Below are positions 15,076-23,069 of a stretch of DNA of 64,000 nucleotides, piece by piece. Positions within the stretch are counted from its first letter, which is position 1. The number at the start of each line of letters is the position of its first letter. Below the pieces are notes generated by a model. The model was not told where the DNA came from and ran no database searches. It saw only the letters and a list, made by a program, of their open reading frames with translations. A program made the translations under genes and the position numbers. This DNA comes from Nitrobacter winogradskyi Nb-255 (GTDB lineage Bacteria > Pseudomonadota > Alphaproteobacteria > Rhizobiales > Xanthobacteraceae), in assembly GCF_000012725.1 (NCBI RefSeq), contig NC_007406.1:1764001-1828000 (forward strand). The letters run 5' to 3'.

Positions 15076-15450
15076 ATGAGATACTCGAATTCTCTGCGCG
15101 CCACCATTCTTGCCGTGACCATTGGTTCTCTCGGCATGAGCGCTCATGCGGGGCCGATGCCAACATATGCCGCGCCGACGATGAAATCGGTGATCCAAAA
15201 GAACACCACCGACGTCCGCTGGGGCGGCGCCGGTTATGGTGTTGCTGGCGTCCGCGTCCGCGGGGCGATCGCGAGTGGCGCCTACTACGGAGGCTATGGC
15301 GGCTACTATTATCCCGCCTATGGCTACCGCGCAGTATCGTATTATGACGACAGCTATTGCTTGCGCCCCTTGGTGGTTACGCCGGCTACCAGGATCCAAA
15401 GCAGGTACCTGGGGGTCAAACCCAGTGAGAGGCTGCCCTGGACAGATTAA
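15076..15450 (+). CDS. Exported Gly/Tyr-rich protein, probably frameshifted at its 3' end
   Basis: The start is ATG at 15076 with GGAG 8 bases upstream (a TTG two codons earlier is possible). A signal peptide (RATILAVTIGSLGMSAHA) precedes a segment rich in Gly and Tyr (GAYYGGYGGYYYPAYGYR). After YYDDSY, around 15355-15385, the frame changes character to LRPLVVTPATRIQSRYLG. The +2 frame over the same bases reads LAPLGGYAGYQDP and ends at a nearby TGA, which fits the Gly/Tyr style. A one- or two-base indel in an ancestral gene is therefore likely. Function unknown; such proteins are common in Nitrobacteraceae. Confidence 0.65.
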   Translation: MRYSNSLRATILAVTIGSLGMSAHAGPMPTYAAPTMKSVIQKNTTDVRWGGAGYGVAGVRVRGAIASGAYYGGYGGYYYPAYGYRAVSYYDDSYCLRPLVVTPATRIQSRYLGVKPSERLPWTD

Positions 15451-15845
15451 GGTGCGTTCCGAAGGTAGGATTTCTGGTTCGTCGCAGCCGTAAAGCACGA
15501 AGATGAATCAGAAATCCAGGCCGGAATCGTCAATTCGCGGGCTGCTGGAAGCGCATGACTACAAGCATACATGACTACAAGCATAGAAGCGCCTTCCTGG
15601 GTGTTCATTTGGTCCTCTGGGGCTATTGAAGTTTCGCAACCTCGGCCTCCTCGTTGCGGACCAGATGGACAACCTCCTGAAAGCTCGCACCTGGAGCCTC
15701 AGTCCGATGGCGCTATCGCGGCTTATAGCGTTTTCGAGCGAAGCAGGTCCTAGGCTTGACCCGAGGATGGAATCCGGATCGCGTGAAGAAAACGCGTCAG
15801 AACAAAATCTGGAGCTTCGCTTCTGATTCAATCGGAAGCGAAGCT
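15451..15845. other. Intergenic stretch holding a tandem 16-mer and a palindromic element
   Basis: Nearly 400 bases without a supported gene. It contains the duplicated 16-mer at 15554-15585 and most of the palindromic element at 15724-15848. Short plus-strand frames at 15571-15753 and 15756-16046 run across these repeats and have no ribosome site, so I do not call them. Confidence 0.5.
15554..15585 (+). repeat. Perfect tandem duplication of a 16-mer
   Basis: CATGACTACAAGCATA (15554-15569) is followed immediately by an identical copy (15570-15585). The pair is flanked by similar AAGCGC/GAAGCGCC sequence. It looks like a recent slippage or footprint event. Confidence 0.7.
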
Positions 15846-15848
15846 CTA
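15724..15848. repeat. Palindromic repeat element, family A
   Basis: Begins TATAGCGTTTTCGAGCGAAG, continues with CGCGTGAAGAAAACGCGTC, and ends with a GCTTCGCTTC..GAAGCGAAGC palindrome and CTCTAG. The same blocks recur at 16760-16880, 31267-31316 (short), 32392-32440 (short) and, in opposite orientation, 41772-41908. It is an intergenic REP/MITE-like element; no transposase is present in it. Confidence 0.75.
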
Positions 15849-15935
15849 GCGGCCGCGCAGACGGTTCAGTATCCGTCCCCCAACGATAAACAGAATAACG
15901 CCGACAAACACGAGTGTGAAAAGAATCGAAACCAT
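15846..15935 (-). CDS. 29-residue single-span membrane protein
   Basis: From ATG at 15935: MVSILFTLVFVGVILFIVGG then RILNRLRGR. AAGGGA lies about 6 bases before the ATG. One long hydrophobic helix with a strongly basic C-terminus is the layout of small inner-membrane proteins. The TAG stop lies in the CTCTAG end of palindromic element A, so an insertion of the element may have set the present C-terminus. Too short for family assignment. Confidence 0.55.
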   Translation of the reverse strand: MVSILFTLVFVGVILFIVGGRILNRLRGR

Positions 15936-16230
15936 GAGGCGTCCCTTAATCAGGAGGCAGTCGACAGCCGCCTTCGACCGTTACCATACAAGTTGGGCGC
16001 CGCGCGATCGCGGCGCGAGGGAATTGCTTTCGGAAAGTCGGTGTGAGCTTGGATTTCTCCGTCGCGCCTGTCCAGAATGCTGCGATGAACAAAAAGACGC
16101 GCGACGGTTGGCTTACTGAAGCGCGTCCCCTGTACAAAATGTCGCAGCTCGGTCATACTTTGCAACCGGTTCTGAGGGAGGCAACGCGACGAACGTAAGC
16201 AACGTACAGCAACGCTAAGGAGGCACCGTG

Positions 16231-16734
16231 ATGAGTGAACGCGACCGCGCCAATCTGATCTTGGGCATAGCCGTTACCAGCGTGATGTTTTTCGGCAGCA
16301 TGGCCCTGGTATGGAATAATACCGGCCGGCTTTCGAGCGAAGCGAAGGCGGCAGTCGCCCCTGCGCATCAGGCCGCGCCCCACGCAGACGCTACCGCCGG
16401 ACTTGAAAATCGCCTGCTTCTCCTTGAAGCCAAGATGAAGGCTCCGCCAACCGTTGATGCTTCTCAGCTCGATGCAAAGATCAAAGGTCTTGAGTCCCAG
16501 CTCGCGGCTGTACAAACCCAGTTGGGCGCTTTCACCGCGTCGGATTTCGACGCGCTCAAGATGAAGGTCGCCGGGACGAAGAATCCCGAGTCCCTCAAGA
16601 CGACCATAGATGCTCTTCAAACGGACGTAGGAAAGCTGCACACGCGCCTCGATCAGCTTTCGGAGCAAGCATCCGTCACCACATCGGACACGAAGCACAA
16701 CTCGCGGAAGTCGCAGCATTCGAGATCGAAATAA
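16231..16734 (+). CDS. Membrane-anchored coiled-coil protein
   Basis: 167 residues from ATG at 16231; AAGGAGG ends 7 bases upstream, and a GTG one codon earlier is also possible. LILGIAVTSVMFFGSMALVW near the N-terminus is a single membrane span. The rest is low-complexity and helical with heptad-like leucines (LENRLLLLEAKMKA, LDAKIKGLESQLAAVQTQLG, LQTDVGKLHTRLDQL), ending in a basic tail. It probably projects a coiled coil into the periplasm. Not recognised as a named family. Confidence 0.75.
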   Translation: MSERDRANLILGIAVTSVMFFGSMALVWNNTGRLSSEAKAAVAPAHQAAPHADATAGLENRLLLLEAKMKAPPTVDASQLDAKIKGLESQLAAVQTQLGAFTASDFDALKMKVAGTKNPESLKTTIDALQTDVGKLHTRLDQLSEQASVTTSDTKHNSRKSQHSRSK

Positions 16735-16759
16735 AGCGCCACCCTGCGGGTTGGCGAAC

Positions 16760-16880
16760 TATAGCGTTGCGCGCGAAGCTTGTCCTCGGGCTTGCCCGAG
16801 GATGGACGCCTGTTCGTGTGAAGAAAACGCGTCGGAACAACAATCTGGAGCTTCGCTTCTGATTCAGTCAGAAGCGATAA
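16760..16880. repeat. Palindromic repeat element, family A, second copy
   Basis: Shares the GTGAAGAAAACGCGTC block and the CTTCGCTTCTGATTCA end with the copy at 15724. It holds two perfect hairpins: CCTCGGGC/GCCCGAGG (16784-16801, loop TT) and CGCTTCTGA/TCAGAAGCG (16854-16876). It lies between the convergent genes ending at 16734 and 16899 and could end transcription from either. Confidence 0.75.
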
Positions 16881-16898
16881 TGATCCGCTGCATCGGCC

Positions 16899-17579
16899 TC
16901 AGGAGTGAAGCGATCGCGCAAGCACCTTTCCCAAGGCTTGCAAGCTCGGGAACAAGTCGAACGCGTCCGCCAGAAAAATGAACAGAAGCGCGTGAACAAT
17001 ATACAGGCGGCCTTCGAACCATGTGAGAGCATGTTCAAACAGGCGTTTTGGGTATGGAAGCGCGGCAAGAATGAAAACAACCGCCGGTCCCAGAACGAAC
17101 GAACCAAGGATATCGCTCGGATAGTGGAGCCCGACGATGACCCTGGGAATCGCGACGATCAACGCAACCCAGGCAAAGCAGAATAGCCCGGCCGATCGCT
17201 TCTCGACGAAAACCAAAGCGGCAAGACTGAAGAATAAGGTCGCCGTGTCGCTGGGGAACGAATTCGTTCGGTCCCACGGTGTTCGCGGAATGACGGTGTC
17301 CAGTGGAATTGACGGGTCCAGAATAGGACGTAGGTGCACCGCGGTGTGAAACTGGGACCAGATCGAAAGCATGGTCGCCAGACAGACCCCCAACAGCCCG
17401 GCCAACATGCGACCGCGACGCTCCGGCTGTTCGGTGGCGAACCACAGGGCGACAAGGGAAAAAAACACTGGGAATCCCCGGAAAAGCGAATTGTTCGCGA
17501 ATTCCCAAAGGGTGTCGTTTCCTCCGCCGAATGCATTGAGCGTAAGAAGGATTTCTCGATCGAGGCCGGTAATTGTCAT
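16899..17579 (-). CDS. PAP2-family membrane phosphatase
   Basis: About 226 residues from MTITGLDREILLTLNAFGGG; a longer frame begins at 17711 but its first 44 residues look non-coding. The PAP2 motifs are visible: SFPSDTATLFFSLAA (motif 2, with Ser-Asp in place of the usual Ser-Gly-His core) and PRVIVGLHYPSDILGSFVLG (motif 3, with the catalytic His and Asp). Motif 1 (K.....RP) is not clear. Several membrane spans surround them. Members dephosphorylate undecaprenyl pyrophosphate, lipid A or phosphatidic acid; which substrate cannot be told. The SFPSD variant of motif 2 is worth noting because the usual His is replaced. Confidence 0.8.
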   Translation of the reverse strand: MTITGLDREILLTLNAFGGGNDTLWEFANNSLFRGFPVFFSLVALWFATEQPERRGRMLAGLLGVCLATMLSIWSQFHTAVHLRPILDPSIPLDTVIPRTPWDRTNSFPSDTATLFFSLAALVFVEKRSAGLFCFAWVALIVAIPRVIVGLHYPSDILGSFVLGPAVVFILAALPYPKRLFEHALTWFEGRLYIVHALLFIFLADAFDLFPSLQALGKVLARSLHS

Positions 17580-17948
17580 TGTTGTTGATTTCGCCGCGTG
17601 CAGCCGGACATGAAAATCGGAACGTAAAGCTGCAATTTTCGCGACCGTGCTTTTACGTGCAAACGGGTGCCGGTCAACAACGATTATGGTTGGCCGGTCC
17701 GATATCCGCATTCCGTTTAGCGGCCTGTCGCGGCTATCGGAAAGTTGAAGGTCGCCAGCGCACGCCGCCGCGCCTCACCCAGCCCCGGAAACGCTCGTTA
17801 ACCTTTGATTAACCAGAATCCGGCGACGATTCCGTTGGCCTTAATCCGCGCTCCACGGGGTTCATTGGACTCGGCGGGTGCGCGAGGTTCCGGCCCTCGT
17901 TCTGCATTGCGGCTCAGAACGCCGCCGCCGTTGGAGTGAGGATTTTTG

Positions 17949-18251
17949 ATGGCAGATAACGACAGCACCATCGCATGGCATCGGGCCCAGTTGAAAAAGC
18001 ATCGCGAAACTTTGCGCGACATGGAGGTTCGCCGTTTCCGTTTTGGCGAGACCGCGGATCCGCGCGTGCGCGTCGAGACGCTGCGAATGGCGGCCAATCT
18101 TCGGCGTAAGATCACCGCGTCCGAGAAGGTCATCGGCGCTTACGAAAAACGTACGCGGCGTCCGCGGACGACCGACTTTCGTAGTCTTGCCAACGTGCAG
18201 TGGGGCAACTGGAACAGCGCTCCCTGCAACGGAGAGATTGCGCGGGATTGA
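17949..18251 (+). CDS. Basic helical protein of unknown function
   Basis: 100 residues from ATG at 17949, with GAGGA 6-7 bases upstream. Helical and basic: STIAWHRAQLKKHRETLRDM then VETLRMAANLRRKITASEKV, ending TTDFRSLANVQWGNWNSAPC. Likely a small cytosolic protein; no family recognised. An opposite-strand frame (18140-18493) overlaps it and is taken as a shadow. Confidence 0.65.
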   Translation: MADNDSTIAWHRAQLKKHRETLRDMEVRRFRFGETADPRVRVETLRMAANLRRKITASEKVIGAYEKRTRRPRTTDFRSLANVQWGNWNSAPCNGEIARD

Positions 18252-18270
18252 ACGGCGGGCATCCGTGGTG

Positions 18271-18399
18271 CTACGGATGGCTTGTGACGCAGAGCGGATT
18301 TAGCCGGCCCACGGCATCGTGCCAGCCGGACTGCTCCCAAACCGACGATCGCGGAAAGCCAATGATGGTGACACCCGCGATGATGATGATCATGTCCAT
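18271..18399 (-). CDS. Possible 42-residue small membrane protein
   Basis: From ATG at 18399: MDMIIIIAGVTIIGFPRSSV then WEQSGWHDAVGRLNPLCVTS. A hydrophobic start is followed by a polar tail. No strong ribosome-binding site is present (GGGTG adjoins the ATG), so translation is doubtful. It fills an otherwise empty 260-base gap. Confidence 0.25.
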   Translation of the reverse strand: MDMIIIIAGVTIIGFPRSSVWEQSGWHDAVGRLNPLCVTSHP

Positions 18400-18514
18400 C
18401 ACCCGGCGGTGAACAGTCAGCCCCGGCCCGCACGCAGGCTGATTCCGATCTGAGACCGGTCAAAGCAGAGAATAGAGTCTTCACCGTTTCCATGAGCGGT
18501 GAAGACTCCAGGCG

Positions 18515-18775
18515 TCAGCAGCCGCGACAGATGCTTTTGATTTTGCGCTGGAGAGCTGCATCGGCCGGATCGAGGCGATCCCGGTCCCTCGCGTCCCTGC
18601 TGTCCGGAGGCAGGTCGCTCGGGCGCGGCTGACGGTGGCCGATCGGCGTGCTGTCACGCGAAAATCTGTCGATGGTCAAACCGGGTGACGATCCGCTTCC
18701 CGATGGATACTGCGCGAGCGCCGCGGGCGCGCCGATCAAAACCGCAGAAACCGCGATCACAGAGATTCTGCTCAT
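18515..18775 (-). CDS. Small exported protein
   Basis: 86 residues. MSRISVIAVSAVLIGAPAAL then AQ is a signal peptide with an ALA-Q cleavage site. The mature part is polar, Arg/Asp/Pro-rich (RQPRPSDLPPDSRDARDRDR) and ends with CRGC. GGAG lies 7 bases before the ATG. Probably a small periplasmic protein; no family recognised. Confidence 0.75.
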   Translation of the reverse strand: MSRISVIAVSAVLIGAPAALAQYPSGSGSSPGLTIDRFSRDSTPIGHRQPRPSDLPPDSRDARDRDRLDPADAALQRKIKSICRGC

Positions 18776-18883
18776 CTCGCTGCTCCATTGTCCGCAACTG
18801 ATACTGGCGAGAACGTTGTGAAGTTTTTCAGCGTTCCGCGGTTGTGCCGGCCTCGCTTGCCCGGCGCGTCAGTCTCTCAGTCT

Positions 18884-19984
18884 CTATGGCTTCGGCGGAT
18901 AGAGATGAACGCCGCCACAGTAGTCGGTAATAAGATAGTGCAATTCCGGCCGATGTTCACCTGCTCCGGAGATTAAATCTGAGGGCGACATATAGCCCGG
19001 GCCCACCGGCGACTTGCCGTATCCGCCGGGAATATCGAGGACATAATCCGGCTGGCACAGGCCGGATACACGGCCGCGCAGCTCGCGCATCAGGGCTTGC
19101 CCCTGTTCCAGCGTGGTCCGCAGATGCGCCGTCCCCGGCGCGAGATCGCCGTGATGCAGATAGTAGGGCTTGATACGGCATTGGACGAAGGCGCGCATCA
19201 GCGCCTCCAGCGTCGCCGCGTCATCGTTGACGCCGCGCAGCAGCACCGACTGGCTGACCATGGGAATACCCGCATCGATGATGCGCGCGCAGGCCGCTCG
19301 CGCCGCCGCTGTCAGTTCGCGCGGATGATTGGCGTGCAGCGCCAGCCAGGTGGTGGCGCCGTCCGTGCGCAGGGCCGCCGCCATCTCGTCGGTGACGCGC
19401 GCGGGATCGGCAACCGGAACGCGCGTATGGATGCGGACGATCCTGACGTGGTCGATGGCGGCCAGCTCGGCCATGATCTCGGCCAGCCGTCGCGGCGACA
19501 GCATCAACGGGTCGCCGCCGGTCAGGATCACCTCCCAGACTTCCGGATGCGACCGGATGTAATCGAGCGCCGCCGCGGTCGCTGATTTCGACAGCGCGGT
19601 TTCCTTGGCGGGTCCCACCATTTCGCGGCGGAAGCAGAAGCGGCAGTAGACAGCGCAGACGTGAACGAGCTTGAGCAGCACCCGGTCGGGATAACGATGA
19701 ACGATGCCGTCCACCGGAGAACGCGCGTGATCGCCGATCGGGTCGGCGCGTTCGTACGCTTGCGCCGCCAGTTCATCTGCGCTCGGGAGATACTGCCGCG
19801 CGATCGGATCATCAGGATCGGCCGGATCGATCAGGTTCGCCACCTCAGGCGTGATCGCAATCGCATAGCGAGCGGCAACCTTTTCGAGATCGGCCAGAGC
19901 CGCGGCCGGCGCGAGACCGTGAGCGATCAGGTCTTCGGGACGCCGCAAGGTCGAAGCGATGCCTTTCGTGATCCGCGCGCTCAT
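18884..19984 (-). CDS. epmB: EF-P beta-lysylation protein EpmB (lysine 2,3-aminomutase-like, radical SAM)
   Basis: 366 residues from MSARITKGIASTLRRPEDLI; the ATG overlaps the epmA stop (ATGA). The radical-SAM cysteines are C110, C114, C117 in HVCAVYCRFCFRR. VILTGGDPLMLSPRRL and LHANHPRELT also match lysine 2,3-aminomutases. The sequence keeps the YYLHHGDLAPGTAHLRT segment and PLP-site region GGYGKSP. Given its coupling to epmA and the nearby efp, it should turn alpha-lysine into (R)-beta-lysine for EF-P modification, not serve lysine catabolism. Confidence 0.92.
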   Translation of the reverse strand: MSARITKGIASTLRRPEDLIAHGLAPAAALADLEKVAARYAIAITPEVANLIDPADPDDPIARQYLPSADELAAQAYERADPIGDHARSPVDGIVHRYPDRVLLKLVHVCAVYCRFCFRREMVGPAKETALSKSATAAALDYIRSHPEVWEVILTGGDPLMLSPRRLAEIMAELAAIDHVRIVRIHTRVPVADPARVTDEMAAALRTDGATTWLALHANHPRELTAAARAACARIIDAGIPMVSQSVLLRGVNDDAATLEALMRAFVQCRIKPYYLHHGDLAPGTAHLRTTLEQGQALMRELRGRVSGLCQPDYVLDIPGGYGKSPVGPGYMSPSDLISGAGEHRPELHYLITDYCGGVHLYPPKP

Positions 19985-21024
19985 GCTTCCTCCGCGGGCG
20001 GCGTCCACACCACCTGATCGATTCTCGACGCGCCGCTCGCCAGCATCACCAGCCGATCCAGGCCCAGCGCCACCCCGCCCGCTTCCGGCATTCGGGCGAC
20101 GGCCGCAAGAAAATCCTCGTCCAGCGGATAGCGCTCGCCGTAGCGGATTTGCTTGTCGTCCATCGCTTGCGCGAAACGGATGCGCTGTTCGGCGGCGTCG
20201 GTCAATTCACCGAACCCGTTCGCAAGCTCGACGCCGCAGGCATAGATCTCGAAACGTTCGGCGACGCGGCTGTCGGACGGGCTGATCCGCGCCAGCGCGG
20301 CTTCGGGCGCGGGGTAGTCGGACAGCACCGTCAACCGGCCCTGCCCGAGATGGGGCTCGACATGCTCGACCAGCACCTTGCTGAAAATATCCGACCAGGT
20401 GTCGTCGTCCGTGATGCGCACCCGCTCCCGCGCGGCTTCCGCCAGAGCCGTGCGATCGCCCTCGCGGCCCACTATCGTATTCAGGAGGTCAATTCCGGCG
20501 AAGCGCTCGAACGCCGCCGTGACCGTCAATCGTTCCGGCTCGGCAAGCGGATCGGCCTGCCGGCCGCGAAACGAAAATCTCGGGATGCCGGTCGCTCGCG
20601 CGGCGTTGGCGATCACGGTGATACAGTCGGCCATGACCGCCTCATAGGAACCGCCCGCGCGATACCATTCCAGCATGGTGAACTCCGGCAGGTGCAGTAC
20701 GCCGCGCTCGCGGTCCCGGAACACCCGAGCGAACTCCACGATCTTTTGCTCACCGGCCGCCAGCAGCTTCTTGCAGGCGAATTCCGGGGAGGTGCGCAGG
20801 TAGCGCGTGAGGTGATCGCCGGCCGCCGTCGTCAGCGTCGTGCGCGGCGCATGAAGATGGGTTTCGTTGCCCGGCGACACCTGCAGAACACCGGTTTCGA
20901 CCTCGACGAACCCCTGCGCGTCGAACCATGCCCGTAGAGCCCTGGTCACGGCGCTGCGCGCCTTCAGGAACGGCATCCGGTCCGCGTGCCTCGACTGATC
21001 CCACCAGGAAGAGATCCTCTCCAT
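19981..21024 (-). CDS. epmA: EF-P lysyltransferase EpmA (GenX/PoxA, truncated class II LysRS-like)
   Basis: 347 residues, the size of the catalytic core of a class II lysyl-tRNA synthetase without an anticodon-binding domain. Motif 2 appears as FARVFRDRERGVLHLPEFTM and motif 3 as GGVALGLDRLVMLASGA. MPFLKARSAVTRALRAWFDA and GVLQVSPGNETHLHAP are typical of the PoxA/GenX group. It attaches (R)-beta-lysine to a conserved lysine of EF-P. Divergent from efp and coupled to epmB, so the three genes form a modification cluster. Confidence 0.95.
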   Translation of the reverse strand: MERISSWWDQSRHADRMPFLKARSAVTRALRAWFDAQGFVEVETGVLQVSPGNETHLHAPRTTLTTAAGDHLTRYLRTSPEFACKKLLAAGEQKIVEFARVFRDRERGVLHLPEFTMLEWYRAGGSYEAVMADCITVIANAARATGIPRFSFRGRQADPLAEPERLTVTAAFERFAGIDLLNTIVGREGDRTALAEAARERVRITDDDTWSDIFSKVLVEHVEPHLGQGRLTVLSDYPAPEAALARISPSDSRVAERFEIYACGVELANGFGELTDAAEQRIRFAQAMDDKQIRYGERYPLDEDFLAAVARMPEAGGVALGLDRLVMLASGASRIDQVVWTPPAEEA

Positions 21025-21168
21025 CCATCCTCAGCAATCGACCGGAATCGGCCGCAAAACACTGGCGCCGACGGGCCAAATCAGTATGTTGCGGCCCGAA
21101 ACCGCTTCAAAGGCCGCAGGACGTTCCGTCCGGACCGGCCTTAAGCCAGAACCTTAGGAAATCCAGCC

Positions 21169-21735
21169 TTGAGAGTCATCGCCAGTTCTATTCGCAAGGG
21201 CAACGTCATCGAGCAAGACGGCAAGCTCTACGTGGTCCTCACCGCGGAGAACATCCACCCCGGCAAGGGAACCCCGGTCAGCCAGATCGAGATGCGGCGG
21301 ATCAGCGACGGCGTGAAGATTTCCGAACGCTACAAGACCACCGACCAGGTCGAGCGCGCCACCATCGAGGATCACAACTTCACCTTCCTCTATGAAGACG
21401 GCGACGGCTTCCACTTCATGAATGCCGAGACCTACGATCAGGTCCAGGTGCCCAAGGATATCGTCGGCAGCGCCGCGCCGTACCTCCAGGAAAACATGGT
21501 GGTGAAGCTGTCCCTGCACGACATGGTGCCGGTGGCCATCACGCTGCCGCAGCGGGTGACGCTGGAGGTGGTCGAGACCGAGCCTGTCACCAAGGGGCAG
21601 ACGGCGTCCTCGTCGTACAAGCCCGCCGTGCTGTCGAACGGGGTCCGCACCGGCGTGCCGCCGCATGTCGCCGTCGGCACCCGCGTCGTGGTGATGACCG
21701 AGGACGGCTCCTACGTCGAACGCGCCAAGGATTGA
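21169..21735 (+). CDS. efp: Elongation factor P
   Basis: 188 residues, full length for the three-domain EF-P that relieves ribosome stalling at polyproline. The modified loop reads [10 protein letters not shown] with K33 as the lysine receiving beta-lysine, consistent with epmA and epmB next door. The start codon is TTG at 21169 with AGGA 9 bases upstream; the protein would otherwise lack its first strand ([20 protein letters not shown]). The C-terminus ([20 protein letters not shown]) is the usual OB domain end. Confidence 0.97.
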   Translation: MRVIASSIRKGNVIEQDGKLYVVLTAENIHPGKGTPVSQIEMRRISDGVKISERYKTTDQVERATIEDHNFTFLYEDGDGFHFMNAETYDQVQVPKDIVGSAAPYLQENMVVKLSLHDMVPVAITLPQRVTLEVVETEPVTKGQTASSSYKPAVLSNGVRTGVPPHVAVGTRVVVMTEDGSYVERAKD

Positions 21736-21804
21736 GGAAGGTCCGGGTTCCCGCGACGCAATGAAGCTTTGCTGCGGGATGTTACCCTCCGTTATGCTCG
21801 CTGC

Positions 21805-23028
21805 ATGACAGTCCCCGATTCTCACATCCGGCTCAGCCGGCGCGGCGCGCTACGATGTCTCGGAGCGGTGGCGGTGCTTGCGCCCTTCCCTGCTCTCGCC
21901 GCCATGCCTCAGGGGTTCGAGCAATGGCGCTACGGCTTCCGCGCCCGCGCGCTGGCCAAGGGGATTTCAAGCGCGACCTGGAGCCGCTGCATGGGCCGGA
22001 TCGAACCGGACATGAGCGTCTTCAACAAGATGCGCAAACAGCCGGAGTTTCACGAAAAGATCTGGCAGTACATCAACCGCCGCGTCTCTGACTGGCGAAT
22101 CATCGCCGGCAAGGAAGCCCTGCGGAAGAACGAAGCGCTGTTCTCGCGGATCGAGCGCGATTTTGGCGTCGAGCGCGGCACGCTGCTGGCGCTGTGGGGC
22201 GTCGAGACCGCCTTCGGCGATCCGCTGGTGCAGAAGAACCATATGCGCCCGGTGTTTCCTTCGCTGGCGGCGCTGGCCTGGAACGAACCGCGACGGCGTG
22301 CCTACTGGGAAACCGAACTCATCAACGCGCTGCGCATCGTGGACAAGGGCTGGAGCACGCCCGAGGAGATGCGCGGCTCGTGGGCCGGCGCGATGGGACA
22401 CAGCCAATGGATGCCGGAAGTCTGGCTCAACGTCGGCATCGACTATGACCGCGATGGCCGGGTCTCGCCGTTCGGGAAACCCGACGATGCGCTGGGCTCG
22501 ACCGCGCGCTACCTAATCAAGCGCGGCAAGTATCATCGCGGCGAGCATTGGGGGTATGAGGTGCGCGCGCCCGGCGGCGCGAGCGGCAGCCGCAGCTATG
22601 CCGCCTGGGCGGCGGCCGGCGTGCAGCGCGCCGACGGTCAAGTGTTTCCCCAGCCGAACGCGTCGGCCAAGCTCTGGATCCCGGAACCCGGCGGCCCGGC
22701 GTTCCTGCTGGGGCCGAACTTCTATGCCGTGCGCAGCTACAATCCGTCCATGAACTACGCACTTTCGATCTGTCATCTCGGCGACCGCATCCTCGGCGCG
22801 CCGCCCTTCATCCAGCCCTTCCCCGGATCAGAACGCGCGCTCACGCTCGCGGAGGTGCAGGAGGTGCAGACGCGCCTGACCCAGGCGGGCTTCGACACCG
22901 GCGGCACCGATGGACGCGTCGGCAACGACACCATGAAGGCGGTGAAGGATTTCCAGGCTCGCGTCGGATTGCCGCCGGACGGCTATGCGGGCTTGAAGGT
23001 GCTGGCGAAGCTGAGACAGGGACTGTAG
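21805..23028 (+). CDS. Lytic murein transglycosylase, MltB-like, with C-terminal peptidoglycan-binding domain
   Basis: 407 residues from MTVPDSHIRLSRRGALRCLG. LSRRGALRCLGAVAVLAPFP then ALA is a twin-arginine-type signal peptide. The SLT_2 domain covers roughly residues 35-320, with the catalytic Glu in LWGVETAFG and GSWAGAMGHSQWMPEVWL. A PG_binding_1 repeat (LTLAEVQEVQTRLTQAGFDT, then GTDGRVGNDTMKAVKDFQAR) forms the last 65 residues. It cleaves glycan strands in the periplasm to anhydro-muropeptides, products handled by anmK at 50056. Confidence 0.92.
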   Translation: MTVPDSHIRLSRRGALRCLGAVAVLAPFPALAAMPQGFEQWRYGFRARALAKGISSATWSRCMGRIEPDMSVFNKMRKQPEFHEKIWQYINRRVSDWRIIAGKEALRKNEALFSRIERDFGVERGTLLALWGVETAFGDPLVQKNHMRPVFPSLAALAWNEPRRRAYWETELINALRIVDKGWSTPEEMRGSWAGAMGHSQWMPEVWLNVGIDYDRDGRVSPFGKPDDALGSTARYLIKRGKYHRGEHWGYEVRAPGGASGSRSYAAWAAAGVQRADGQVFPQPNASAKLWIPEPGGPAFLLGPNFYAVRSYNPSMNYALSICHLGDRILGAPPFIQPFPGSERALTLAEVQEVQTRLTQAGFDTGGTDGRVGNDTMKAVKDFQARVGLPPDGYAGLKVLAKLRQGL

Positions 23029-23069
23029 CTGATCGGGGCGGTAACGCCTGTCTGTTCGTTGTGTCCCTT

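Noticed and set aside
16085-16198. 37-residue plus-strand frame beginning MNKKTRDGWLTEARPLYK
   Set aside because: No Shine-Dalgarno sequence and no neighbour coupling; could be real but is not supported.
18140-18493. 117-residue minus-strand frame with His-rich stretch
   Set aside because: Overlaps the 17949-18251 gene, and the His run comes from a GAT repeat; no ribosome site.
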